Position numbers and translations under genes: made by a program
NCBI GenBank assembly: GCA_009760855.2
Contig: WPIO01000062.1
Coordinates: 2,020,001 to 2,084,000 of the forward strand
Reading direction: 5' to 3'
Length of the DNA: 64,000 nt
From: Cristatella mucedo
Taxonomy: Eukaryota; Bryozoa; Phylactolaemata; Cristatellidae
Shown here: piece after piece, positions 34,363 to 46,351 of the stretch
How positions within the stretch are numbered: the first letter of the stretch is position 1
How the letters are laid out: each line of letters begins with the position of its first letter
The notes under the pieces: generated by a model
Databases searched by the model: none
Seen by the model: only the letters and a program-made list of their open reading frames with translations
What the model was told of the DNA's origin: nothing

Positions 34363-35075
34363 GTCCATGCATTCGTGACATCTCGTCTCGACTTCTGCAA
34401 CTCACTGCTTACTGGCCTCCCAGCATGTGCGATCAGGCGATTGCAGCTGGTGCAAAACTCGCAGCTAGGCTTGTCTGTCGTGAGCGTCGCAGTTGCCACA
34501 TTACTCCACTTCTCGCCGACCTGCACTGGCTACCAGTCAAGCAACGGATTGACTTCAAGGTTTTGTCGCTCACTTGTAGGTTCTTTTATTCTTTGGCTCC
34601 AGCCTATCTCTTCGACATACTCCCCCATCAGGCCAAGCATCGTACCACCCGCTTTTCGGAATCCAACAGTCTAAAAATACCTCGTACAAACCTCAAATCC
34701 TTTGGAGACCGTGCATTTAATTCGTATGCTCCCAAAGCCTGGAACTCCCTCCTGACCTGCGTCAGAACATCCCCTGACCTGACCACATTTAAAAGGAACT
34801 TAAAAACACCTATTTAGGACAGCATTTAGTGGGTCCCTGTGATTCGTCCTTCACGTGCTTATGCGTGCTGACACTGTGCATGCTGCCACTAACCACATTT
34901 GCATGCTGACCCTGTGCATGTCACCCCTAACCATGTTATTCATTTTGTTTGTTTTTCAAGCATGATTTTACTTACCATTCAATTGCATTTTTCTTTGCAG
35001 CAAATGTAAAGCGCCTAGAAAGAGATTAAGTTCTCTGAGGGCGCTTTATCAAGTACATTATTATTATTATTATGA
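34363..35075 (+). mobile_element. LINE-A copy, 0.7 kb
   Basis: It is 5' truncated at GTCCATGCATTCGTGACATC. One frame (34483-34817) still encodes [20 protein letters not shown] and ends in LKSFGDRAF, AWNSLLT and LTTFKRNLKT. The 3' UTR, stem-loop and (ATT)n follow. It is among the less mutated copies. Confidence 0.88.
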
Positions 35076-35079
35076 AGGT

Positions 35080-36125
35080 TTTACTGAAACAATATTTTCT
35101 TGATTAATTAGCGATTAAGCAAAACAAAATTGCCACGGAGAACTTTATGGTGAAAAAATTAGGCTCTGCTTTGCTTGAGCAAGACAGTTTCTTTTCATGT
35201 GTACCTTGGACACGCAAACTTTAAAATGTATTATTGTAATCCCTTTGTGGCGACTAGTGTATCTATGAAATGCTAGAGATAGAAAGGCCTACCAAATAGG
35301 GTAGTTACTTTCAAATACTATCTTGCCAATGGTTTACCAAACCTCAGCCGCCGGAGGTTTTTTCCTGGCCAAGATTTCTTGGATTGTCGACTGTCACATG
35401 AATCTGCCAAGCACAATTACCTTTAACAACAATATGATGTAGAATTGTTAAGAGAGACAACTTGAACGAGGTACTCCATGCGTACGATGAGCGATTGCAA
35501 GACTGCGTGCAAATAAAAACTGTAATTTCTAAATTACTGAACCAGAGCATTAAAGCACTGTAAACACTTTAAATGAGCTTCACCCACGTCCCAGTCTATC
35601 TCATCTTTATCTTCCACCTCCTCTCCTCTATCCTAGGTTTTAATTACCTGGGCTCATGGACTTCATGAATGTGCTTTTGCGCATCCATAAAAGTCAGATA
35701 AAAATGTAACATTTATACTTCGTTATATGCCCTAACAATGGTCGACTTGGTTTGTGGCTTGAAGCAAAGGAATACTTTGTCATCAACTTCACCCACTCCA
35801 GAATTGTTAACATTCCTTTTAATATTCTGGTGCAAGTAATAGACGAATTGGCAGTAATGCCATTTCTGTTTACCTTACAACTGGAATTGTCCAATTACTG
35901 GTGGCTAAGCAGTACCAGCTTCTGGTTTAAGTTCTTATATGTATGCTGATGGATCAAATAAAAATATCTACTTGCGAGCCGTTTGTGAAGCTATATAGGC
36001 CGTTGGCATCTTGGAAATCATAAATAAGAAGTAAAATTTCGACTGAAAATTAAAATTGTTTCGATACTCTGTGCACAGCGTGGAGCAAATGCGATGCTTG
36101 GCTGCTTTGGTTAAACATAATATTA
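35080..36125. other. Intergenic, nothing identified
   Basis: AT-rich sequence without recognised genes or repeats. Confidence 0.6.
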
Positions 36126-36129
36126 AAAA

Positions 36130-36260
36130 TATATAATTCATCTTTATGGCGCCCTAAGAAAACTTAGTCTCTATTCAAGTGCTTCACATACGCCGCGGGG
36201 CTCGAGCCCATGACCTCCGACAGGCCTCGGTCGGGGGGGGGAGCACCATTGGGCCAAACC
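36130..36260 (-). mobile_element. SINE-1 copy
   Basis: In reverse orientation: the tail GGCGCCCTAAGAAAACTTAG, CACATACGCC, then box B as GGGCTCGAGCCC and the head ending TTGGGCCAAACC. A nine-base G run lies in the tRNA-like part. Confidence 0.75.
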
Positions 36261-36354
36261 GATAAGAAAGAAGCTCCTCTGGTCATCGCAACTCACTGTT
36301 TTCTATATTAGTGTCGTAGACCCCGACGACGATTTACGAAGAAGTGTTATCTAC

Positions 36355-36620
36355 TGGCGTGAAAGTCGTCAGCTTTATCCGAGCCAGGAAAATGAGGATC
36401 TTCAAGACGCTGTTTGAAGAAATAGATGCAGAACATGAAGGTTTACGATGCCACATAGCAGTTCAATGGCTTTTCGGGGGACAATTCTGACAAAGAGCTC
36501 GATTGAACTACGAGAACAAGTCTCTCACTTTTTAAGAAGGAAAGGTAAACTACACTCCGAGCAGTGGAGTTGTGAGGAATTCTGTAGCGGTGCAGGCTTC
36601 ATTTTTTATACTTTGGCCAA
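36355..36620 (+). pseudogene. hAT transposase relic (ZBED5/SCAND3-like)
   Basis: One frame reads VKVVSFIRARKMRIFKTLFE, then AEHEGLRCHIAVQWLFGG, and after a one-base frameshift ILTKSSIELREQVSHFLRR and KGKLHSEQWSCEEF. This follows the domesticated-hAT pattern NFIKARP-N-RLF--LCEEM-AEH--LLLHTEVRWLS-G-VL-R-FELREE known from ZBED5-type proteins. A frameshift and stops show it is dead. The rest of the transposase was not found; 36620-36990 is AT-poor and unassigned. Confidence 0.72.
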
Positions 36621-37243
36621 ATGAATTAGACCCGAGCCCCGAGAGTCACCCCACACATTAGAGAGCACGATTTATGCCGCACTGACCCAAACTGTGGCAG
36701 AAAGATCGATTACTGACATAGGTGGTTTTAAAAATCTAACAAGAGTGTCCAACAAGTGAAAGTGGTGCAAAAATAAAAAACAACCGCCCGACACATTTAG
36801 CATGGCAGCCATAAGGCGGGCGGTAGAAGCACTGATGCTGTTAGAATGTGGCCCCTCCTCAATTAGTGATCTGTTTCGCTTTTTGGGACCGCATGGACGC
36901 AAAGAGTTAAAGATTTACATCGGATGGTATAGCACTACAGACAACCTGCTAGTTGTCCCATAATTCGGCAGGTGATCTTATGCTACCATTGTGTCCTTCG
37001 TAGTCCCTAGTACCGACATTTTACGAACGTTATATCGGAAAGCTATCCCACTTGTTCCCAGCCAGCTAAGCTCTCGGCTGCTAGCCATTCCACGATGGTA
37101 AGATCAGAGATTGCCCTTAAAAAAATCCGTAAGGCACCCTGCCTTCGACATAGCTTCTGTTACTGCACCTACGTGTCGATACGGTGTGATGGCTCTTGCG
37201 AAGGTCACCGGGTGCCTGCCCAACTATATATATATATATACTA

Positions 37244-37410
37244 GCTGATTTAACAGCCTCTTTTTGTATAGCGACAGAAGAGCCTTTACGGCTATCACCA
37301 CCGCTTGCAGTGGCGATAAAGGATCGCCCACCGCAGGATTCGAACTCACGACCTCGGGGCCGAGGTCGTGAAAAGCAACCGCCTTACCTAGTGAACCATT
37401 ACGGCTCACC
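37244..37410 (-). mobile_element. SINE-2 (second tRNA-derived family)
   Basis: Reverse orientation. The head ends GGTGAGCCGTAATGGTTCAC and has box B-like GAGTTCGAATCC on the minus strand. The body GGCGATCCTTTATCGCCACT is a hairpin, and the tail is CAAAAAGAGGCTGTTAAATC. It is shared with copies at 5409, 43621, 48599, 54462 and 57130. Confidence 0.85.
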
Positions 37411-37724
37411 ACTATGGCACCTAAGGAGTCACGCAAGCAATTGTTCTATGATTAAATGCAAGCCGTGAGACTATGTTGAGCCGGGGTGTCACACCATGCA
37501 GACCGCTATATATTGCAGGAGTCATCATGTTGAAAAAAACATTTGCATTGACAACCGTAGCAACAGCCTAATCCTCCCATTTCTTGACTATCTGGAGAAC
37601 TTCGGCTCGATCCAATATGTTAGTCATACCCTCACATCAGTGGCAATACCTGGATCGTGTTATCATTAAGGCCCACTGACCATATTGGATCATTGCTCAG
37701 TCTCAATTACTGTTCCTGTTTAGT

Positions 37725-38660
37725 CGGAAATAAGTTCCAGGCTTTGGGAGCATACGAACTAAAGGCACGGTCTCCAAAAGATTTGAAGCTGGTTTGGTCT
37801 AGCGGTTAACGTGCTCGCCCCGACCAAGGTCTGACTGAGGTCGTGGGTTCGAGCCCCGAGGCATATGTGAAGCGCCTGAATAGAGATTAAGTTCTCTTGG
37901 GGCGCTTTATAAATGAATTATATTTTAAGCTGGTTTGAGGGGCAGCTTAATGACGAGTCAGGAGTGGGTGATACGATGCTTATCTGGGTTGGGAAGTAGT
38001 TCTGATAGGTAGGCTGGAGCCAGAAAATGAAGGGACCTAAACGTGAGATGCTATGTGAAGTGGCAACAGCAATGCTCACGACAGACAATCCTTGCTGCAG
38101 AGTTTTGCACCAACTGTAAGAGCCAGCTTCCATAAGCCGGTAGACATGCAAGCATTGATTTACACAAGTCGAGACAGGATCTCACAAATGCATGGACCAA
38201 CTTGGATGTGGTATACCTGCCTGATTTATTAGGCCCGAATTTGTGCAATGTTTCGTTGCTGAACGTAGGCCGACTTTACTCGGGAGCCGGAGTGATCGTC
38301 TAGTGAAAGCTCACTTTGGAATAGGACACATTGGTTTTGTGCAGATGCAACACGATACATGCTGGAAGAGTCCATTTTGAGCTTTAAGCTTTCCAATCTT
38401 TGAGTCACACTAGGTTTGACCATAAAAAGTAAATTGGTCTTGACATCATTCAATTTGAGAAAGGTTGCTGCCATCCGTGTACTGATGTAAGCAATACAAG
38501 CAGCAAGGAAGTTAGGAGCGTTTGACGTGCCTGAGGGCTGAGAGGGATCAAAGTACAGTTACAGCTGTGCCTCATCGGCATAGAAGTGAGAGCCTATACT
38601 ATGCTTGGCCATTACATTGGCAAGAGGTCGAGTTTAAAGTGCTAAAAGAAGCAGACAAAG
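37725..38660 (-). mobile_element. LINE-A copy interrupted by SINE-1
   Basis: Reverse-strand blocks run from GTTCCAGGCTTTGGGAGCAT (37740) to AAAAGATTTGAAG. SINE-1 occupies 37788-37925. LINE-A then continues through the coding end (LVHAFVRSCLDLCKSML, FLKLNDVKTNLL) to about 38660. Confidence 0.82.
37788..37925 (+). mobile_element. SINE-1, full-length copy
   Basis: Box A TGGTCTAGCGG and box B GGGTTCGAGCCC fit a tRNA promoter. The tail GAAGCGCCTGAATAGAGATT, then CTCTTGGGGCGCTTTATAAA, folds as a stem-loop and closely matches the LINE-A 3' end. A short AT-rich end follows. Confidence 0.9.
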
Positions 38661-38684
38661 CACAGAGCCCTGGGGTCTTATGCT

Positions 38685-38880
38685 GACGATACTCAGCTGT
38701 ATTTGTCATTCAAACCGTCGGAATCTGCTGCAGCAACTGAGAAACTGAATGCTTGCCTTGCCGACATTCTATCCTGGATGTCAGAAAACTTCTTGAAACT
38801 AAATGTTGATTAAACTGAAGTGCTGCTCATAGGACATCCAAAACGTGTGGCCGTATTAAAAGGCTTTGCTCTTCTAATAG
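38685..38880 (+). mobile_element. LINE-C RT fragment (left half, split by LINE-A)
   Basis: It encodes YADDTQLYLSFKPSESAA and SWMSENFLKLNVD with an in-frame stop, then TEVLLIGHPKR. The sequence differs from LINE-A (for example KPSESAAATEKL). The right half resumes at about 40185. Confidence 0.75.
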
Positions 38881-38884
38881 GTTA

Positions 38885-40185
38885 ATAATAATAATAATAA
38901 TGATATTGCACTTGATAAAGCGCACTCAGAGAACTTAATCTCTTTCTAGGCGCTTTACATTTCCTGCAAAGTGATACGCAATAGAATAGTAAGTAAAATC
39001 ATGCTTGAAAAACAAACAAAATGAATAACATGGTTAGGGGTTACATGCACTGGGTCAGCATGCAAATGTGGTTAGTGGCAGCATGAACAGTGTCAGCACG
39101 CATAAGCACATCGAGGACGAATCACAAGGACCCACTAAATGCTGTCCTAAATAGGTATGTTTTTAAGTTTCTTTTAAATGTGGTCAGGTCAGGGGATGTT
39201 CTGATGCAGGTCGGGAGGGAGTTCCAGGCTGTGGGAGCATACGAGCTAAATGCACGGTCTCCAAAGGATTTAAGGTTTGTACGAGGTATTTCTAGACTGT
39301 TGGATTCCGAAAAGCGAGTGGTACGATGCTTTGCCTGATGGGGTAGTATATCTGAAAGGTAGGCTGGAGCCATAGAATGAAGAGACCTAAAAGTGAGCGA
39401 CAAAACCTTGAAGTCAATCCGTTGCTTGACTGGTAGCCAGTGCAGGTCGGCGAGAAGTGGAGTAATGTGGCAACTGCGACGCTCACGACAGACAAGCCTA
39501 GCTGCAGAGTTTTGCACCAGCTGCAATCGTCTGATCGCACATGCTGGTAGGCCAGTAAGCAGTGAGTTGCAGAAGTCGAGACGAGATGTCACGAATGCAT
39601 GGACCAACTTGGACGTGGTATCCTTATCTAAACAAGCCCTAATTTTAGCAATGTTATGAAGCTGAAAATAGGCTGATTTGACTGTGGAGCTGATGTGGTC
39701 GTCTAACGAGAGGTCGCTTTGGAATATGACACCTAGATTTCGAGCTGATGCAACTGGAGATATGCTGGCAGAGCCAATTTTGAAAGTCAGCCTTTCCAAT
39801 TTCTGAATAACACTAGGTTTGCCCATAACTAGTAAGTTAGTTTTATCATCGTTTAGTTTTAGAAAATTTGCTGCCATCCATGATCGGATGTCATCAATGC
39901 ATGCAGCAAGTGAGTTGAGAGAATTTGAGGTGCTCGAAGGCTGGGAGGGATCAAAGCAAAGGTACAACTGAGTGTCATCCGCATAGAAGTGAAAGCCTAG
40001 ATTGTGCTTGGCAATCACATCAGCGAGAGGGAGAGTATAAACGGTGAAAAGGACCGGACCTAGCACAGAGCCCTGAGGTACTCCATATTTTAGAGGTACT
40101 TCAGATGATCTTTGTCCATTCACGTCAACACTCTGGAGTCTCCCACTGAGATAGTTAAGCTGTTGTGCGACCATCACCACGCGCT
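38885..40185 (-). mobile_element. LINE-A copy with complete 3' end, inserted in a LINE-C copy
   Basis: It runs from the (TAA)n tail at 38885, through the 3' stem-loop (GCGC...GGCGCTTTAC) and 3' UTR, to the RT domain. LINE-C sequence in the opposite orientation flanks it on both sides (38685-38880 and 40185-40975). Confidence 0.88.
39122..40180 (-). CDS. LINE-A reverse transcriptase fragment, 352-codon open frame
   Basis: This is the longest open frame in the window. It is a 5'-truncated non-LTR retrotransposon ORF2. RT motifs are GVPQGSVLGPVLF and FHFYADDTQLYL (catalytic YADD), then KLNDDKT and LGVIFQSDLSLDDH. It ends with the conserved C-terminal domain [32 protein letters not shown] and AWNSLPT typical of L2/CR1-like LINEs. 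The start at the first Met is arbitrary. The N-terminal endonuclease is missing, so the copy is dead although its frame is intact, which marks it as one of the younger copies here. Confidence 0.93.
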   Translation of the reverse strand: MVMVAQQLNYLSGRLQSVDVNGQRSSEVPLKYGVPQGSVLGPVLFTVYTLPLADVIAKHNLGFHFYADDTQLYLCFDPSQPSSTSNSLNSLAACIDDIRSWMAANFLKLNDDKTNLLVMGKPSVIQKLERLTFKIGSASISPVASARNLGVIFQSDLSLDDHISSTVKSAYFQLHNIAKIRACLDKDTTSKLVHAFVTSRLDFCNSLLTGLPACAIRRLQLVQNSAARLVCRERRSCHITPLLADLHWLPVKQRIDFKVLSLTFRSLHSMAPAYLSDILPHQAKHRTTRFSESNSLEIPRTNLKSFGDRAFSSYAPTAWNSLPTCIRTSPDLTTFKRNLKTYLFRTAFSGSL

Positions 40186-40980
40186 CGAAATTAAGGTGTC
40201 GTTTTCGACAGCTGCCTCAATTTTAAAAGCTTCATTCAGAAGACTGCTTCTACAGCTATCCATCACGTCCGATCCCTATCGAAGATTAGGAGCTGTCTTC
40301 CAGAGTGGCTCGTAAAAAATTTAACTAGCTCCTTAGTTCTGTCACGGCTTGATTATTGCAATTCCCTTTTGGTTAAGCTACCAAAGAAAGCAACTAAGGC
40401 CACTGCAGCTGACTATGAATATGGCTGCAAGGCTTGTCTTCGAGTCCCAGAGGTTTAACCATGTTTCGCCTTTGCTAAAAGAACAAGGATGGATGCCGGT
40501 TGAGCAACGGATACAGAGCAACGTTCTTACGCTGACCCACAAGGCCCGCCACGGCTTGGCTCCACCATACCTAGCTGAACTGCTGCACCAGTTTCAGCCT
40601 CTTCGCACTCTCAGGTCATGAGTGGACAATAAACTAGCTGTTCCATTCCTCCGCTTAAAGACCGTTGGCGACAGAAGCTTTAGTTCTGCAGGTTCCAGAC
40701 TGTGGAACTCACCTCCACAATTCGTACGCAACGACAACTACTCTCCTGCTGCCGACTATGGCTCATCTTTTTCAGCGGTCCTGAGCTGCTACTTTCATGC
40801 TACTCACGACCTCAACTGCTCTCCTGACTCTGCTATGCTTGCCACTTTCTCTTTGTTGCGTGAGACGAAGTCTGTTGGCTACCGAATACGTACCGAAAGC
40901 CGCTTAGGCTGTGAGTGTGCTATACAAAACTCTCCTGCATAACACCCACATGGTCTTTATGACTTTGTGGAGTTACAGAC
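40185..40980 (+). mobile_element. LINE-C, C-terminal part
   Basis: Translated pieces are GVVFDSCLNFKSFIQKTA (with a stop), SRLDYCNSLL, HVSPLLKEQGWMPVEQRIQS, LTHKARHGLAPPYLAELLHQ, KLAVPFLRLKTVGDRSFSSA and CWNSPP-type endings. The domain order is as in LINE-A, but the sequence clearly belongs to another family. Several stops and frameshifts are present. Confidence 0.85.
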
Positions 40981-40984
40981 GGAG

Positions 40985-41740
40985 ATACATACATGCTCTG
41001 CACTTCACGTTATAGTTACTCATCAACGATTGAGTGCATGCAGTTAAGTGAAGCAGTTGCTGCCACAGCATTCTGCTGCACAGTTGCACTTTGTGAGGCA
41101 AGCGAAGCATTGTTGATTAACTGGTGTGGACATGAGACAATCGAGGGACGCTATCAGCATAGGACAGAATAAAAGGAAACCACGGCCATGGCATGAATAG
41201 GCTGTGGGGTCGTGCTGAGAAAAAGGTTAACGATGGGGAGGCTAGTGAAACGGTAAATGAACGTCGGATTTTAACAACGGGATCTAATGAATGCAAGTAA
41301 AAACCGGTCAAATCTGGTCTTTGTGTAAGATACACTGTAAAAAATTGAATGTCAACAGAAAGTTTACGTTGTGAAAGTTTCGCGACGACCAAAATATGCA
41401 AATCCAACATTACTCCTGAATTGTATCAGCAGGGTCAACAAAAATGAAATCGGAGCTGGAGATGATTAGATATTTGTTTCAAAAAGTTATCCTGGGCCCA
41501 TGCCAATAAACCAGCAACGTCCCGTGTTTTTCGCATTGGTAAGCCAATCCGTCTGCATTAGCCATATCTCTAGAAAGCTTAAAAAAGAATTTTTTTTAAT
41601 GCATGCAATTAAAGCAGTAGAAAATGGTTGACCGGGGCTTGTATTGCACTTTAGGATCGAATTTTATTGTATTGCACTTTAGGATCGAATAGTTCTACAG
41701 AAAGTGGTATGTGAAAGATAATGTAAGCAGGTGCATGCAC
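40985..41740. other. Intergenic, nothing identified
   Basis: It contains a short direct duplication (ATTGCACTTTAGGATCGAAT, at about 41644 and 41672). No genes seen. Confidence 0.6.
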
Positions 41741-41744
41741 ACAA

Positions 41745-43060
<1,316 letters not shown>

Positions 43061-43620
43061 ACAAGGAGGCTAAAAGTTATTGAATTACTGGAAGGCAGGG
43101 AAACTCAAGTGTCTTTGCCTACATCGCTGACAATGCAGGAGCAGGTACCTATATCGTGCAGAGCAACAAGTACATCGTCTGCAACGTCGAGTTTGGGATC
43201 TACTCAATCCATAGCAACACGGAGTTTTTCTAATGACTTTTTTAGATGTGAAAGCCACTCACAAAAAACAGGATATGTTCCCTTTTTAGATAGGACTGCT
43301 GAGTACACATCAACTAGTTTTGCAGCATACATACAGCAATTTCCTGTCATTTTAAAATTCCTTCCTACATTCGTGGATCCTGTACATCGTACTTCTTCCT
43401 GATGGTATACAGGTGCCAAAGTACCACAAAACGACACCCGGTCATTGCTGGGCTGGAAAAACTAGCAGGACGGCTAAATAATAGCAGGTTGAAGAGCTCA
43501 AGCCATACCGGTGAAGCTCACCTAATCAGCAGAGCCATGCTACAAAAGCACTGCTTAATTTTAATTTATACCTCTGGAAAAATATCAAGATTTCGTGAGA
43601 TTGCACACTATATAAGACTG

Positions 43621-43760
43621 TTGCTCTTCACGACCTTGGTCCTGAGGTCTTGAATTCGAATCCTACGAGTGGGCGATCCTTTATTGCAGCTGCAAACGAT
43701 GGTGGTAGCCTTTAAAGCTCTTCTGCTGCTATACAAAAAGAGGCTGTTAAATCAGCTAGC
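43621..43760 (+). mobile_element. SINE-2 copy, 5' truncated
   Basis: TTCACGACCTTGGTCC, box B-like GAATTCGAATCC, GGGCGATCCTTTATTGC, then TACAAAAAGAGGCTGTTAAA and a short ATTT-rich tail. Confidence 0.8.
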
Positions 43761-43764
43761 ATTT

Positions 43765-45010
43765 ATTTATTTCTAAATGACAAATTCTTCAATGAATACC
43801 GAGGGTACCTAATTGCCTATCAATGGCCTATTCGAATTCCGGCAGGTGATAGGCATTTCTAGGAAGTGCCATCGATCTGACGAGCAGCAATCATCTCGAA
43901 CGCATAGTAGCTTGATTAATGGCAATTACATGGCTATGAAGTGTACAGCAATTAAGAGTGCGTTCCCTTTAATGTTCTGAGTTAATGCAGTCACCGGAGT
44001 AAGAAGAGAATGCCCCACGAATTACAAGAGCCGATTTTGTAATCTAGCAACATAAAAAAGGTAGAGTGCCCATCCCATTCTTGCAACTATCGCTGGCTTC
44101 CGGGTCTGCCTAGAAGCAGATATGAAGAAGTGAATATTGCCTCGCCATGGGTTGCAATACAGAAGCTGCAATATACCTGCGGACGGATGGGCTATTCCAC
44201 CAACCCAGTCAGCACACTGTATGCTTCAGACACTTAGCAGACTTGAAGTGGAGTTCGAGTCTGCTACCGACTGAGATACGTTGACATCATCACGGCACAG
44301 GCAACACACAGTCCTGCACACATCCAAGGAGCAGCCAGCCACATCGCTCGTCAGGCATCACTCACTTCGCACTCATAGAAATGACGGGTTCTTCGCACAT
44401 GTCAAGATGTCATAGTTGGTTTCGTCTATGGGAAGGCAAGCACACAACTCATCTTACTGAATCTTACTGCTGCACGGACGATGGGACTTTTTTTTGCACT
44501 CATCGACCTCTTTACTGCCTAGGCAAGTCAGTAACAATGAGCCAGACTGAACTCGTCGTTCTAGTTAGTTCGTTCGAACTTGGTTCAGGCCGCAATACTA
44601 ACCTCACGCTATGACACACCTGTGGTTACTGGATAGGTGTGCCCATATGCATTACATTCGTAATGAGGGCATGTACACTGCATGTAGGACTAATATGGTT
44701 GGAGGTTTCTTCTATGGCCAGCAGTCTCTGGCGCACTCAAAGCATGGGCATTTCAAAGCAGCTCAAGTGTAGGCACACTCACGTCGTTAAGTATACATGT
44801 AAGAATTGCAGCTTAGTGCCTGATTGCAATTAAAGACACTCGTCAGTCAGGCAATAGAGTGGGGCTTTGGTTCCAGAGTTTAGGTGGAAGTTTAATGGCA
44901 AGGCTTTCAGTACTTAGCTGAGTGCCATAGAACATTAGTCCAAATAGCTTGAGCCAATAGAGACTGGTCCGGTAGCCCAGAGTTTGCTGGATCGTTCCTG
45001 GTTCGAGGTA
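43765..45010. other. Intergenic, nothing identified
   Basis: No coding or repeat family member recognised between the SINE-2 copy and the next LINE-A fragment. Confidence 0.6.
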
Positions 45011-45014
45011 AAAC

Positions 45015-45240
45015 TTTTTCGGAACTCAATCCACGACACCCCCCCCCCGACTAAACTCCATTTAAATAGAAACTAAAGATAAACCTGTTCCTCAAAGCAT
45101 TTGCTGGGTATACGTAGTTGTTTTTGCATGCTGATGCATGGTGACACTGAATGTCACACATCACTAAACATAATGACATGCTTCCTTTCCAACTTATGTA
45201 AAGTAGATAGAAAGAGATTTATTCCTCTGAGGGTGCTATA
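45015..45240 (+). mobile_element. LINE-A 3' end
   Basis: GGAACTCAATCCACGACACC and an ATTTAAATAGAAACTAAAG-like coding end, then the 3' UTR and tail AGAAAGAGATTTATTCCTCT. It abuts SINE-1 in opposite orientation. Confidence 0.7.
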
Positions 45241-45244
45241 ATAT

Positions 45245-45380
45245 AATTAATTCATTTGTATAGCACCCTAAGAGAACATAATCTTTAATCAGGTGCTTCC
45301 CATATGTCACGGGGCTCGACCCACGACATCGGCCAGACCTTGATCGGGGAAAGCACATTAACCACTGGGCCAAACCAGCT
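45245..45380 (-). mobile_element. SINE-1 copy
   Basis: Reverse orientation: tail TAGCACCCTAAGAGAACATA, CATATGTCACGGGGCTCGAC (box B region), ending CACTGGGCCAAACCAGCT (box A side). Confidence 0.78.
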
Positions 45381-45384
45381 AAAG

Positions 45385-46351
45385 CACTACAAATGTCATT
45401 ATGATGATTATTATTGTAGTAGCAAAATCGAGATACTCTAATTGCACGGCAGAATTTCTGTTATTTTTGCTCTGAATTTGTAGTTGAGTTTGGTTTATGC
45501 ATACCCCAGCGTATGACAGCGAAGCACCTAAATGTTGCTATCTGCCAGTACTGGGCTGGAGGACCCTCAGACCACCGACTAGCCTATCGGAGCGCAGGTA
45601 GGCATTAGTAACAACGCTAACGAATCAGAGCGCAGCGTTCCAGTACTGCAGACGACAGAAGCGGACTAAGGAGTGCGGGAGGGTAGTGGCGCTTCCGCCG
45701 GCTCGGTGCGTAGTCGAATAAACTGGCGGTGTTGCTCGTCGGCTGGTGTTTTTGTGCAGTGCGCGACGGCAACCAAACTACAGAATTTAGAATTTGACCA
45801 TTATCTGCAGTGACAAGTAAGCAGTCGCTATTCTTTTCTACAAAATGCTTGCACCTGACCGGAATGCCTCTGTGCAGCAAATGCCGCTGATGGGCTGCAC
45901 GGGTCAGCTTAATTATAGCTCAGGCACTCATTCTGGTAGCTTACGTCATCAGCATGCCTGCTCTGTTATGCTACTCGATAAACATTGCATTCCACATGCA
46001 CTATCCGTTGGCTTGCAAAGCGAAGCACCTCCTACGGCATCGGAAGCAAGATATTGAAGACATCAAAATGCTAACATGCCAAGGGCGCTGGGCTCTACTG
46101 TAGATGGCTATTGTCCAGGAAAGATGCTGCGATGACCGGCTAGGAGTTGAGAGATGCAATGCACAGCATCTCCTAATGGTCATTTCACCACAAGCCAAAC
46201 AACATGCATGAGCTAGCAAAGAGGTTTATCAAAAGAACACATGAGGTCTCGTTGACTTCATTCGGAACAGGACTAGAGCAAAGAATTGAGCATTCGAGCA
46301 TTCCTTGGTGCTGCTTGCCACTAGAGAGCCACACGAATACTCGAGCAGTCG
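45385..46351. other. Sequence downstream of the BRCA2 stop codon
   Basis: It presumably contains the BRCA2 3' UTR and then intergenic DNA. No clear AATAAA on the minus strand was found. The small open frames on either strand resemble nothing known. Confidence 0.45.

Noticed and set aside
37788-37870. tRNA gene from box A and box B matches
   Set aside because: Present in several copies with a shared non-tRNA tail and an imperfect cloverleaf, so it is a SINE head.
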